Positions 38,301 to 46,304 of a stretch of DNA of 64,000 bases are shown here, piece after piece. The stretch comes from CAVVUC01 sp963751395. GTDB taxonomy: Bacteria > Verrucomicrobiota > Verrucomicrobiia > Chthoniobacterales > Chthoniobacteraceae. A program made the translations under genes and the position numbers. Where the stretch lies: assembly GCA_963751395.1 (NCBI GenBank), contig CAVVUC010000001.1, forward strand, positions 310,001 to 374,000, written 5' to 3'. Under the pieces are notes generated by a model. The model was not told the DNA's origin. It saw only the letters and a list, made by a program, of their open reading frames with translations, and made no database searches. Numbering within the stretch: position 1 is the stretch's first letter; every line of letters begins with the position of its first letter.

Positions 38301-38708
38301 ACCCGATTCACTGGCCCGCAGACGACCGCCGGTCGCAGATCCATTCTCGACCTCGGCAAGGTGGCCGTGATGGCGCGCGTGCAACTGAACGGAAAAGATC
38401 TCGGCATCCTATGGAAACCACCTTACCGCGTGGATGTGACCGACGCGCTCAAAGCCGGCGAGAACACGCTCAAAATCGCCGTGGTCAACTTGTGGATCAA
38501 CCGCTTGATTGGCGACGCCGCCAAGCCGGACGACAGCAAGCGCGACGATAAGGGAATCCTACAGAGTTGGCCCGACTGGGTGCTTTCCGGCGGATCGCCT
38601 CCCAGCGGTCGCCGTTCCTTCGTCACCATTCCACTTTGGAAACCCGATGAAGCACGAGTGCCATCCGGTCTTCTCGGCCCGGTAAACTTAAGGCCAAGCG
38701 AGAAGTGA
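35364..38708 (+). CDS. Secreted GH106 alpha-L-rhamnosidase-like enzyme with LamG-type insertion
   Basis: 1114 aa; signal peptide 'TALFLLLACGISLHAQE'. The N-terminal barrel begins 'RPWVWAHWLHGNVDRASITR' and 'GLGGLTMFDVAQPG', typical of GH106, and continues with 'FHSFFADSWEAGGQNWTEKM' and 'RFAAEPYITTGNDLDAGNHL'. GH106 enzymes are calcium-dependent inverting alpha-L-rhamnosidases. Residues ~759-922 are a LamG/concanavalin-like insertion ('SDWTHVAVVYQDGVPTLYLN'). The C-terminus is a galactose-binding-like domain ending 'NTLKIAVVNLWINRLIGDA'. It lies 23 nt from its upstream neighbour and 18 nt from the following GH78 gene, so it is probably in the same transcript. Confidence 0.88.
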   Translation: MKTALFLLLACGISLHAQESARDELAAGFASPPDSARPWVWAHWLHGNVDRASITRELEAMKRAGLGGLTMFDVAQPGIPAGEHKYMQPSWQEMFGFEIAEAKRIGLEVMSHNGPGYCGNGGPWMPAERAAQMVVSSAQRITGGQAFKGALPQPAAKGGWYRDIAVLAIQETETQSKPPAIEGDAAIKRLKWLSYIGYKGAASAPLDATAPAEVCIPRKNIVDVTSRMSADGTLAWDAPPGDWTLLRLGHTWTGQETLPATPEGLGPECDKLDPRGIRLHFEHVMKRMIELGGPASGKNFHSFFADSWEAGGQNWTEKMPEEFRRRRGYDPIPFLPIFTGRVLDDLQTSERFLYDLRQTVSELATENFWGELRRLCNDHGMRFAAEPYITTGNDLDAGNHLDEPMGELWMPNSGADVYRNSIKLASSMANLNGKLRVGVESFTANQLERWRSHPATLKPFADQIFCLGGNRLQVHRFAMQRFPNIKPGMMMGPWGQQYDSTQTWWEWTKPWHDYLARCQFLLSQGPVVTDVLDVVPEEPLWRFSPLALAGYDYDACGPDSFRRVVVKENGRTGIPGGPDYALLRVIHHGTMTLGRLKKLRDLVAAGAHVLADPPQATPGLEGLPQADVELKQIADELWGTTGETERAFGKGRIFRNSEPAAVLAKLGVPPDFSGPQNLTWIHRRAGDTDIYFIASEIESSITAPCTLRVSGKRAELWDPETGKTRPLATTAVDSARTSVRVPLGPAGSAFVIFRPGKPTEAVASSTPPVPAGTFSYAVWAAPTAEIELPAETVAGHAGLSQQRNDALMAPPGHHLLGEGHACAGLSIGRNGVVVYEHSTNYFAPVLVHAAPISDWTHVAVVYQDGVPTLYLNGKPAHQGKKGPHLAHSPVQFSENIASTFRGQLGVFSEFAEALTPEKITTWIAAHPPAAAGMEISGPWQVTFDPQTGGPGKVEFKHLEDWSKRPEDGIRDYSGTAIYQTRFTGPQTTAGRRSILDLGKVAVMARVQLNGKDLGILWKPPYRVDVTDALKAGENTLKIAVVNLWINRLIGDAAKPDDSKRDDKGILQSWPDWVLSGGSPPSGRRSFVTIPLWKPDEARVPSGLLGPVNLRPSEK

Positions 38709-38726
38709 GGCTGCAACATTCAACCC

Positions 38727-41450
38727 ATGCCAATCTCCTGTTCGTTCCGTCGCTTTCGCCTGCTTCTTCTTGCCGTCATTTCGTTGCCAGTTCCATTGCT
38801 CGGCGGCCAGGCTCCCGCGCCCTACGACCTCCAGTGTGAATACCTGAGCGATCCGCTTGGGATCGATGTTCAGATTCCCAGGTTCAATTGGAAGCTCAGG
38901 AATCCGGAGGGCGTCCGCGGCTACAAACAAAGCGCATGGCAGGTGATGGTCGCCAGCAGCCGGGAGCGTCTGGATCGAAATGACGGCGATCTCTGGGACA
39001 GCGGAAAGGTCGATTCCAACCAGTCCACACTCGTCCCTTATGGTGGCCGCATGTTGGTTTCCAATCAGGACTGCTACTGGAAGGTGCGCATCCACGGCAA
39101 CAGTCAGTCCCCCTCCGAGTGGAGCGCCCCCGCCCGGTTTTCCATCGGACTTCTCCAAGCCACGGATTGGAAAGGCCCCTGGATCAGGCATCCGGACGCA
39201 CCGGCGGTGAAACATATCTGGTTCCGCAAAAATCTCATGCTGGATGAGGATATTGGATCCGCCTTCATCCACGTCGCCACGGTTGGCTACCACGAACTCT
39301 ATGTGAACGGCGCCAAGGTCGATGCGCGGCTTCTCGGTCCGGCCATGTCCCGCCTCGACAAGCGCGTGCTCTACGTGACCTATGATCTCCGTGGCATTCT
39401 CAAGACCGGCAAAAACACCATCGCGATATGGCAGGGTCCCGGCTGGGCCCGCTACGCCTACTTCAAAACCATGCCCGCGCTGCGTGTGCAACTGGATGCC
39501 AAGACCACTAGTGGAACATCCATCTCGCTCGCCTCGGACACCACATGGCGTTGCGAGGTCAGTTCCAGTGAGAACATTGGCGGTTGCAAATACACCGACA
39601 ACGGCGGGGAGAGAATCGACGCCCGCAAATTCATCGCCGGCTGGAGCGCTGTCGATTTCGATGATTCAAAATGGAAAGCCGCCGCCGAAGCTCCGATCAA
39701 GGCGAAGCTTTCCGCACAAATGATGGAGCCGACCCGTGTCATCGAAACCATCCCCGCCAGATCGATTTCCGGCACTGGCTCATCCTGCAAGGTGGACATG
39801 GGCAAAAACTTCACGGGCTGGATTGAAATCAAACTCAAGGGACTTTCCGCCGGAGACGTGGTGACCGTAAAAGTGGCGGACGACGAGCAGACCGTTGAGG
39901 ACTTCGGACAGAAGAGTGAATACATCAGCAACGGCAGCAACGGCGAAACCTTCCGGAACCGGTTCAATTTTATCGCGGGTAGATTCATCACGTTTGAAGG
40001 TCTGAAAGCGCAACCGGATCCCGCCGACGTCACCGGCTACGCTCTGAGCACCGATCTCAAGCGCACGGGCGGTTTCTCCTCGTCGAACGACCTGTTCAAC
40101 CGGATCTATCAGAACGACCTGTGGACATGGCGCGCCAATCTGGTCGAGGGCTTCACCATGGACTGCCCGCATCGTGAGCGGCTCGGCTACGGCGAGGTCG
40201 CATTTGCCTGCGCATGGGGGATCGCATTCCCTAATTATCAGGCAGGCGCGCTTTACACCAAGCATGTGCGGGACTGGTCCGACGTGCAGGAAGAGAACGG
40301 CTGGATCCATCACACCGCGCCCCAGATCAACCAGCATTACGGTGGCCCGATGTGGAGCAGCGCGGGACTCAACATCGCCCGGGAGTTTTATCAGAACTTC
40401 GGCGACCGGAGGATTCTTGAACTCACCTATCCGTCCAGCAGGCGCTGGCTGGAGTTCCTTCAGTCCAAAGTCTCGGGCGGGCTCTTGCGCAACTTTGACA
40501 ATGACTGGGGAAAATTTCTCGGCGACTGGGCCGCTCCCGAACAACGGAAAGAGCGCGGAGATTCGCGTGAAGCGGAGTTTTTCAACAACTGCGTTTACGC
40601 GATGAATCTGGAGGACTTCATCGGGATTGCCCGCATTCTGGAGAAACCCGAGGACGCGGCCCTCTACGGCAAGCGCCTGGAGGATTTGAAAAAGCAGATA
40701 CACGCCGCATATTTCGATCCGGCAAAAAACAGCTATTGCAATGGCACCCAGGTCCAGCTCGCCTTCGCCCTTCTGACCGGCATCACTCCGGAAGCCTTGC
40801 GACCGGCAGTGGCGGCTAGTCTCGACAAGGAACTCACCACGAAAGCCTATCTCGATATGGGAAGTTCCGGGCTTCCCATCCTCTTGAAATATCTGACGGA
40901 GAGGTCGGACAGCAGCGCCCGACTCTATCCGCATCTCTCGCGGACCACCGAACCAGGCTACGGATACTTCCTCAGCCGCGGGGAAAGCACTTGGCCGGAA
41001 TACTGGAACGTGGATGTGCCAAGCCGCATTCACACCTGCTACACCGGCATTTCCTCATGGTTCACCAAGAGCGTCGCCGGCATCCGTCCCGACCCGGAGC
41101 ATCCCGGATACCACTCCTTCATCATCAAACCACTGCCCGGCGGCGACCTCTCCTTTGCCGAAGCCTCCACCGAATCGCCCTACGGCAGGATCGCCAGTCG
41201 TTGGGAGAAATCCGGCAAGGTCTTGCGATTGAGCGTGACCATTCCCGCCAATTCGCAAGCCACCGTGTTTTTTCCCGCCGTTGATGCGGCCAGCCTGACC
41301 GAAGGTGGCACGTCCGTCAGCAAAGCCCAAGGCGTCACTCTGCTCCGGATGGAAGGAAATCACGCCGTCCTGAAGGTGGAATCCGGCACTTACCGATTTC
41401 AATCCGGGGCCGATTGCCCCCGCGACAAAAGCCTGCTTGAGACGAAGTAA
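38727..41450 (+). CDS. Secreted GH78 alpha-L-rhamnosidase
   Basis: 907 aa; signal peptide 'LLLLAVISLPVPLLGGQAP'. Domain order is typical of bacterial GH78: an N-terminal FnIII-like domain ('YLSDPLGIDVQIPRFNW'), a lectin-like domain ('IHVATVGYHELYVNGAKVD'), a beta domain, an (alpha/alpha)6 barrel and a C-terminal beta-sandwich. The barrel contains 'MDCPHRERLGYGE'; the usual family motif is 'DCP.R.ER.GW.GD', so the acidic pair Asp/Glu is kept while the distal Asp is Glu. 'NDWGKFLGDWAAP' and 'STWPEYWN' supply further conserved positions. The C-terminal domain has 'GYHSFIIKPLPGGDLSF'. It removes terminal alpha-L-rhamnose by family inference. The next gene begins 2 nt after the stop. Confidence 0.92.
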   Translation: MPISCSFRRFRLLLLAVISLPVPLLGGQAPAPYDLQCEYLSDPLGIDVQIPRFNWKLRNPEGVRGYKQSAWQVMVASSRERLDRNDGDLWDSGKVDSNQSTLVPYGGRMLVSNQDCYWKVRIHGNSQSPSEWSAPARFSIGLLQATDWKGPWIRHPDAPAVKHIWFRKNLMLDEDIGSAFIHVATVGYHELYVNGAKVDARLLGPAMSRLDKRVLYVTYDLRGILKTGKNTIAIWQGPGWARYAYFKTMPALRVQLDAKTTSGTSISLASDTTWRCEVSSSENIGGCKYTDNGGERIDARKFIAGWSAVDFDDSKWKAAAEAPIKAKLSAQMMEPTRVIETIPARSISGTGSSCKVDMGKNFTGWIEIKLKGLSAGDVVTVKVADDEQTVEDFGQKSEYISNGSNGETFRNRFNFIAGRFITFEGLKAQPDPADVTGYALSTDLKRTGGFSSSNDLFNRIYQNDLWTWRANLVEGFTMDCPHRERLGYGEVAFACAWGIAFPNYQAGALYTKHVRDWSDVQEENGWIHHTAPQINQHYGGPMWSSAGLNIAREFYQNFGDRRILELTYPSSRRWLEFLQSKVSGGLLRNFDNDWGKFLGDWAAPEQRKERGDSREAEFFNNCVYAMNLEDFIGIARILEKPEDAALYGKRLEDLKKQIHAAYFDPAKNSYCNGTQVQLAFALLTGITPEALRPAVAASLDKELTTKAYLDMGSSGLPILLKYLTERSDSSARLYPHLSRTTEPGYGYFLSRGESTWPEYWNVDVPSRIHTCYTGISSWFTKSVAGIRPDPEHPGYHSFIIKPLPGGDLSFAEASTESPYGRIASRWEKSGKVLRLSVTIPANSQATVFFPAVDAASLTEGGTSVSKAQGVTLLRMEGNHAVLKVESGTYRFQSGADCPRDKSLLETK

Positions 41451-41452
41451 CA

Positions 41453-44281
41453 ATGCCTGGATTCACCCGAATGAAAAAGCCGTTTGGCATCCTCACATTT
41501 CTGTCCATCGGACTTGCGGTTTCCGCAGGTGCCGCCCCTGGCGAGTCAGTCGCCGCTCCCGGCGCTCCAGCCTCCGACAAGTCCACATTTCCAGCTGCCG
41601 AAATGGTTGAGGTGGTCTGGGATTCGCCGAGCGCGAATTCCCGCGGCTCCATGCCGATCGGCAACGGCGACATGGGCGCAAACGTGTGGGTCGAACCGTC
41701 TGGCGACCTCTTGCTGCTGTTGTCAAAATCCGACGCCTGGGACGAAGTTTCCCGCCTCTGCAAGCTCGGCCTGCTCCGCATCAAGCTGCCATCGGTCACA
41801 GACTTCCGGCAGGAGTTGCGGCTGGCCGATGGCGAGATCCGCATCACGGCGGGTGGCGTGACAACACGCGTCTGGATCGACGCGAACCAGCCGGTGGTAA
41901 ATGTGGAAATGGCAGGGGCCCAACCGTTCACGACCTCCGTGGCGCACGAAACCTGGCGCACGCAGGAAAAAACTCTCACCGGCGGCGAAATCCGCGCCTG
42001 CTGGGGACAGCAAAATTCACCTGACCCGCTCGTCATTTCGCCGGACACGGTGCTGGATGAGAAAAACAACCAAGTTGTCTTTTTCCACCGGAACCCGACC
42101 TCGGTGTGGGAGAAAAACCTCCGCAACCAGGGCCTCGACGCGCTGGTGAAATCCGAAAACGACCCGCTCCTGCAACGGACATTCGGCGCGTTGGTGCGCG
42201 GCCCAAACCTGATCCAAGACGGTAAAAACAAACTGACCGCCGCCAAGCCCGCCACGAGTTTTTCCATCAAGATTCACGCGCTGACAGCACGGGCACCGGT
42301 TGCCGAAGATTGGGTCAAGCAAGTGACCGCGCAGGCCGAAACCACCGAGCGCACCCCGCTCGCCGCCGCCCGCGCCGCGCATGCCAACTGGTGGCTGGCG
42401 TTCTGGAACCGCAGTTGGATCTCCGCAACCGAAAACACGACCGTGGCCATCCCCGAAAACAAACATCCGTGGCGTGTCGGCGTTGCCGCCGATGGCAGCA
42501 GCAAGTTCGGTGGAACCATCACGGATGCGCTGGTGGTCGGCCGCGCCGCGTCAGCGGATGAGATCGCCACACTGGCTCGCAAGCCGCGTGCCGGGGCCGA
42601 CACCACCCCGAAAGAAACTCCTCTCAACGACGGTGGCACTGTAGCCGCCTGGATCAAACCTGGCGCGGGCGAAGCCGGACGCATCCTCGACAAATGCACT
42701 CCTTTCGGAAACGACGGCCTGATATTCGACACCTACCCCGGCCTTTCCCTGCGCCTGATTGTCGGTGAAAAGATCATGACGCATCCCGGATGCCTCAAGG
42801 CGGACGAGTGGCAGCACGTCGCCGCCACCGTCGATGCCGCCACCGGCTCCCGGCGCATCTACTTGAATGGCAAAATGGTGCTGGAGGAAGGCGGCGGTAA
42901 GTCTGCCGCGCAGACCGTCACCCAAGGTTACACGCTCCAACGCTGGGTCAATGCCTGCGCCGGACGCGGCGCGTATCCGATCAAGTTCAACGGCTCACTT
43001 TTCAACGTGGAGACCTCGACGAATCCCGTGCAATCCTACAACGGCCATTGCCAGTTCGATGCCGATTTCCGCGAGTGGGGCAATCCCTACTGGGCGCAGA
43101 ATACGCGACTGCCCTACTGGACCATGCCTGCGGCGGGTGATTTCGATCTGATGAAGCCGCTTTTCAAAATGTATATGGACGCGCTCCCGCTGCGCAAACA
43201 TCTGACCCGTCTCGCGTTCAACCACGACGGTGCCATCTACCCGGAAACCATGGAGTTTTGGGGCGGCGCACCCGACAGTGACTTCGGCCGCCCGGGCGAC
43301 GAGAGCCGCAAAGACCTGCCGCCAGGGCAGACGCGGCATGGCTACATGCAATACTACCCGCAGGGCGCGCTCGAAATGTTGAATGTGATGAACTGCTACT
43401 TTGAATACACCGGCGACACCGCGTTCCGTGATTCCACACTTCTCCCATTCGGCAAGGAAATCCTGGACTACTACCGCTTGCACTGGCCGCGCACCGCCGA
43501 GGGAAAACTCAACTTCACCGGACTCACCTCGCTCGAGCAGGCAACCGAAACCACCAATCCGGCACCCGACATCGCCGGTCTGCGCGCCATCCTCCCGAAA
43601 CTGGCCGCCTGCACGCCGGACGCCAAGCTGCGTGCGCAATGGACGAAGATGCTGGCCGACCTGCCGCCGCTGCCAATGAAGGAAAGCAACGGCCAAAAGA
43701 TCCTTGCCATGGCGGAAAAAACACCTGCCAGGGTCAGCGGCTTCGAAAAACCGGAACTCTACGCCGTGTTTCCCTACCGCCTTTTTGGCGTCGGCCGCCC
43801 CGACCATGAGATGGCCCTGGAAACCTGGAAACAACGGGACAACAAGAAGACCGGCGGTTGGCAGCAGGACGCCATCCAGGCGGCATTGCTCGGGCTGACC
43901 GACGAGGCAAAATCATTCGTCACCGAAAACTACAGCCGAACCGCGCCCGGTTTCCGGTTCCCTGCCATGTGGGGGCCGAACTACGACTGGATCCCCGACC
44001 AGGATCACGGCTGTGTCCCGATGACCGCCATGCAATCCATGCTCCTGCAACCGGTCGGCGACAAACTCCTTCTCCTCCCCGCCTGGCCGAAAGAGTGGGA
44101 CGTGAGCTTCAAACTCCACGCCCCGCAAAACACCACCATCGAGGGCGAAGTCAGAAACGGCATCGTCGTAAAAATGATCGTAACCCCGAAATCACGGCAC
44201 CAGAACGTGGAGATCTGCCGCCCGTTTGTGCTGACTCCGCAGAGCGTGAAAATCATCTCCAGAAATTCCCAACCCGAATGA
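41453..44281 (+). CDS. Secreted DUF5703/GH95-related (alpha/alpha)6 enzyme with LamG-type insertion
   Basis: 942 aa from the ATG at 41453; the ATG at 41471 starts the signal peptide directly ('MKKPFGILTFLSIGLAVSAG') and may be the true start. The N-terminal domain, 'VVWDSPSANSRGSMPIGNGD' to 'LLLLLSKSDAWDE', matches the DUF5703-type domain related to GH95/GH65 N domains. Residues ~336-515 are a LamG-like insertion ('WQHVAATVDAATGSRRIYLN'). The helical barrel follows ('YNGHCQFDADFREWGNPYW', 'HLTRLAFNHDGAIYPETMEF', 'GPNYDWIPDQDHGCVPMTAM') and ends in a C-terminal beta domain ('LLLLPAWPKEWDVSFKLHAP'). The substrate is unknown; the context suggests an alpha-L-fucoside or similar. The stop overlaps the next start (ATGA). 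Confidence 0.72.
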   Translation: MPGFTRMKKPFGILTFLSIGLAVSAGAAPGESVAAPGAPASDKSTFPAAEMVEVVWDSPSANSRGSMPIGNGDMGANVWVEPSGDLLLLLSKSDAWDEVSRLCKLGLLRIKLPSVTDFRQELRLADGEIRITAGGVTTRVWIDANQPVVNVEMAGAQPFTTSVAHETWRTQEKTLTGGEIRACWGQQNSPDPLVISPDTVLDEKNNQVVFFHRNPTSVWEKNLRNQGLDALVKSENDPLLQRTFGALVRGPNLIQDGKNKLTAAKPATSFSIKIHALTARAPVAEDWVKQVTAQAETTERTPLAAARAAHANWWLAFWNRSWISATENTTVAIPENKHPWRVGVAADGSSKFGGTITDALVVGRAASADEIATLARKPRAGADTTPKETPLNDGGTVAAWIKPGAGEAGRILDKCTPFGNDGLIFDTYPGLSLRLIVGEKIMTHPGCLKADEWQHVAATVDAATGSRRIYLNGKMVLEEGGGKSAAQTVTQGYTLQRWVNACAGRGAYPIKFNGSLFNVETSTNPVQSYNGHCQFDADFREWGNPYWAQNTRLPYWTMPAAGDFDLMKPLFKMYMDALPLRKHLTRLAFNHDGAIYPETMEFWGGAPDSDFGRPGDESRKDLPPGQTRHGYMQYYPQGALEMLNVMNCYFEYTGDTAFRDSTLLPFGKEILDYYRLHWPRTAEGKLNFTGLTSLEQATETTNPAPDIAGLRAILPKLAACTPDAKLRAQWTKMLADLPPLPMKESNGQKILAMAEKTPARVSGFEKPELYAVFPYRLFGVGRPDHEMALETWKQRDNKKTGGWQQDAIQAALLGLTDEAKSFVTENYSRTAPGFRFPAMWGPNYDWIPDQDHGCVPMTAMQSMLLQPVGDKLLLLPAWPKEWDVSFKLHAPQNTTIEGEVRNGIVVKMIVTPKSRHQNVEICRPFVLTPQSVKIISRNSQPE

Positions 44282-46260
44282 TCAACAGCATCCACCAAAA
44301 AACCATGTCCATGAAAATTCAATTGACCCTCTGCCTCGCGCTGGCGAGTGCCGCCAGCGCCGATGTCCGGCTGCCGGGCGTGTTTTCCGATCACATGGTC
44401 TTGCAGCGAGACAAACCGCTCGCCGTCTGGGGCCGCGCCGACGCCGGGGAAAAAGTAACCGTCGGACTGGCGGGTCATTCGGCCAACACCACCGCAGACG
44501 CCTCCGGCTCTTGGAGCGTGAAACTCGCCGCCCTTCCCGCGGGCGGCCCGCACGAGATGACCGTCACCGCGAACAACACGCTCACGTTTCGCGATGTGCT
44601 CGTCGGCGAGGTCTGGCTTTGCTCCGGCCAGTCGAACATGCAGTGGAGCCTCAAGGATGCCGCGGACGGCGCGCGGGAAGTCGCGGAGGCCGTTCATCCG
44701 GAAATCCGCCTGGTTACCGTCAATTCCGCCCAGTCGCTCACGCCACAAGCCGATGCGCCAACTTCCGGCTGGGCCGCATGCACCCCGGAATCCGCCGCCA
44801 GCTTCAGCGCCGTCGGGTATTTTTTCGGACGCGGACTGCATCGGGAACTGGGCGTGCCCATCGGTCTGATCAACAGCTCGTGGGGCGGCACGGTCTGCGA
44901 GGCATGGACCAGCGCCGCCACGCTCAAGACCCTGCCGGATTTCGCGCCGCGCGTGGCATTCGTCGAAAAAATCGCGGCATCCGGGGCGGTCGTCGATTGG
45001 AACAAGGAAATCGCCGGTTGGTGGACGAGAAACGATCCGGCTCCCGCCGTGGGCACGGGTTGGACGTCCGCCGATTTCGATTCCAGCAGTTGGTCGTCGA
45101 TGACCCTGCCAACGCAGTGGGAATACGCCGGGCTTTTGAACTACGACGGCATCGCCTGGTTTCGGAAGGAATTCACTCTGCCGGAAACATGGAATGGCCG
45201 CAACCTGATGTTGCATCTGGGAAAAATCGACGACATGGACACGACGTATATCAATGGCGTGAAGGTCGGCAGCGCCAACGACTCGAATGCAATCCGCAAC
45301 TATCCGGTGCCTGCCGCCCTGCTGAAACCGGGCCGCAACGTGGTGGCCGTCTCGGTGCTCGATACCGCGCTCAACGGAGGCATCACCGGGCCTGCCCCGG
45401 ACATGCGGCTGGAACTTCCGGGAGCCACCGGCGAAGCGGCGATTCCCCTGGCCGGCGAGTGGCGCTACCGCACCGTCATCCCGCTTTCAAAGCTGGAACC
45501 GCTGCCGGAGCCCGTGGGCAGCAGCCCGAACGTGTGTACGGTCATTCATAACCGCATGATCGCCCCGCTCACGTCCTACGCCATCCGCGGCGCGATCTGG
45601 TATCAGGGCGAGTCGAATGTTTCCCGCGCCCATCAATACCGCACGCTGTTCCCGGCGATGATCCAGGACTGGCGCCGGGCCTGGGGCGACGACATTGCTT
45701 TCGGCTTCGTGCAGTTGGCGAATTTCCTGACACCCTCGAAAGATCCTGGCGAAAGCTGCTGGGCCGAGCTGCGCGAGGCGCAGGCCATGGCGCTCAAGCT
45801 GCCGAAAACCGGCATGGCCGTCGCCATCGACATTGGCACGGCCGGCGACATCCACCCGAAAAACAAACAGGATGTCGGCCACCGCCTGGCGCTCTGGGCG
45901 TGGGCGAAGGTTTATGGCCGCCCCGTGGTTTATTCAGGCCCGGTTTACAGGTCGATGACAGTCGAAGGAAACACCATCCGCATCGCCTTCGATCACATCG
46001 GCTCCGGTCTCGAAGCGAAAGGCGGAGAACCGCTCCGGCAGTTCGCCATCGCCGGCGAGGATCAAAAGTTCGTCTGGGCCGATGCCAGGATCGATGGCGA
46101 AACCATCGTCGTCTCCAGCCCGCACGTCCCGCATCCCGCCGCCGTGCGCTACGCCTGGGCGGACAACCCGGAGGGCTGCAATCTCACCAACAAGGAAAAC
46201 CTGCCCGCCTCACCCTTCCGCACCGACCAATGGCCGGGCCTCACCGTCGGCGTGAAATAA
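44278..46260 (+). CDS. Secreted sialate O-acetylesterase-like (SASA) carbohydrate esterase
   Basis: 660 aa from the overlapping ATG; ATGs at 44305 and 44311 give a tidier signal peptide ('MKIQLTLCLALASAASA') and may be used instead. 'LPGVFSDHMVLQRDKPLAVW' is the standard N-terminal domain start of sialate-O-acetylesterase-like proteins. The SGNH nucleophile is in 'LCSGQSNMQW' (Ser119 from the first ATG), the oxyanion region in 'GLINSSWGGT', and the distal Asp-His in 'TAGDIHPKNKQDVGHR'. A beta-galactosidase-type jelly-roll is inserted around nt 45040-45460 ('WFRKEFTLPETWNGRNLMLH'). In this locus it more likely removes acetyl groups from a plant or algal glycan than from sialic acid. Confidence 0.88.
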   Translation: MINSIHQKTMSMKIQLTLCLALASAASADVRLPGVFSDHMVLQRDKPLAVWGRADAGEKVTVGLAGHSANTTADASGSWSVKLAALPAGGPHEMTVTANNTLTFRDVLVGEVWLCSGQSNMQWSLKDAADGAREVAEAVHPEIRLVTVNSAQSLTPQADAPTSGWAACTPESAASFSAVGYFFGRGLHRELGVPIGLINSSWGGTVCEAWTSAATLKTLPDFAPRVAFVEKIAASGAVVDWNKEIAGWWTRNDPAPAVGTGWTSADFDSSSWSSMTLPTQWEYAGLLNYDGIAWFRKEFTLPETWNGRNLMLHLGKIDDMDTTYINGVKVGSANDSNAIRNYPVPAALLKPGRNVVAVSVLDTALNGGITGPAPDMRLELPGATGEAAIPLAGEWRYRTVIPLSKLEPLPEPVGSSPNVCTVIHNRMIAPLTSYAIRGAIWYQGESNVSRAHQYRTLFPAMIQDWRRAWGDDIAFGFVQLANFLTPSKDPGESCWAELREAQAMALKLPKTGMAVAIDIGTAGDIHPKNKQDVGHRLALWAWAKVYGRPVVYSGPVYRSMTVEGNTIRIAFDHIGSGLEAKGGEPLRQFAIAGEDQKFVWADARIDGETIVVSSPHVPHPAAVRYAWADNPEGCNLTNKENLPASPFRTDQWPGLTVGVK

Positions 46261-46304
46261 GCGGTCATCTGGAATACGTCCGATAAAACAACCACCACTA
46301 CCAC

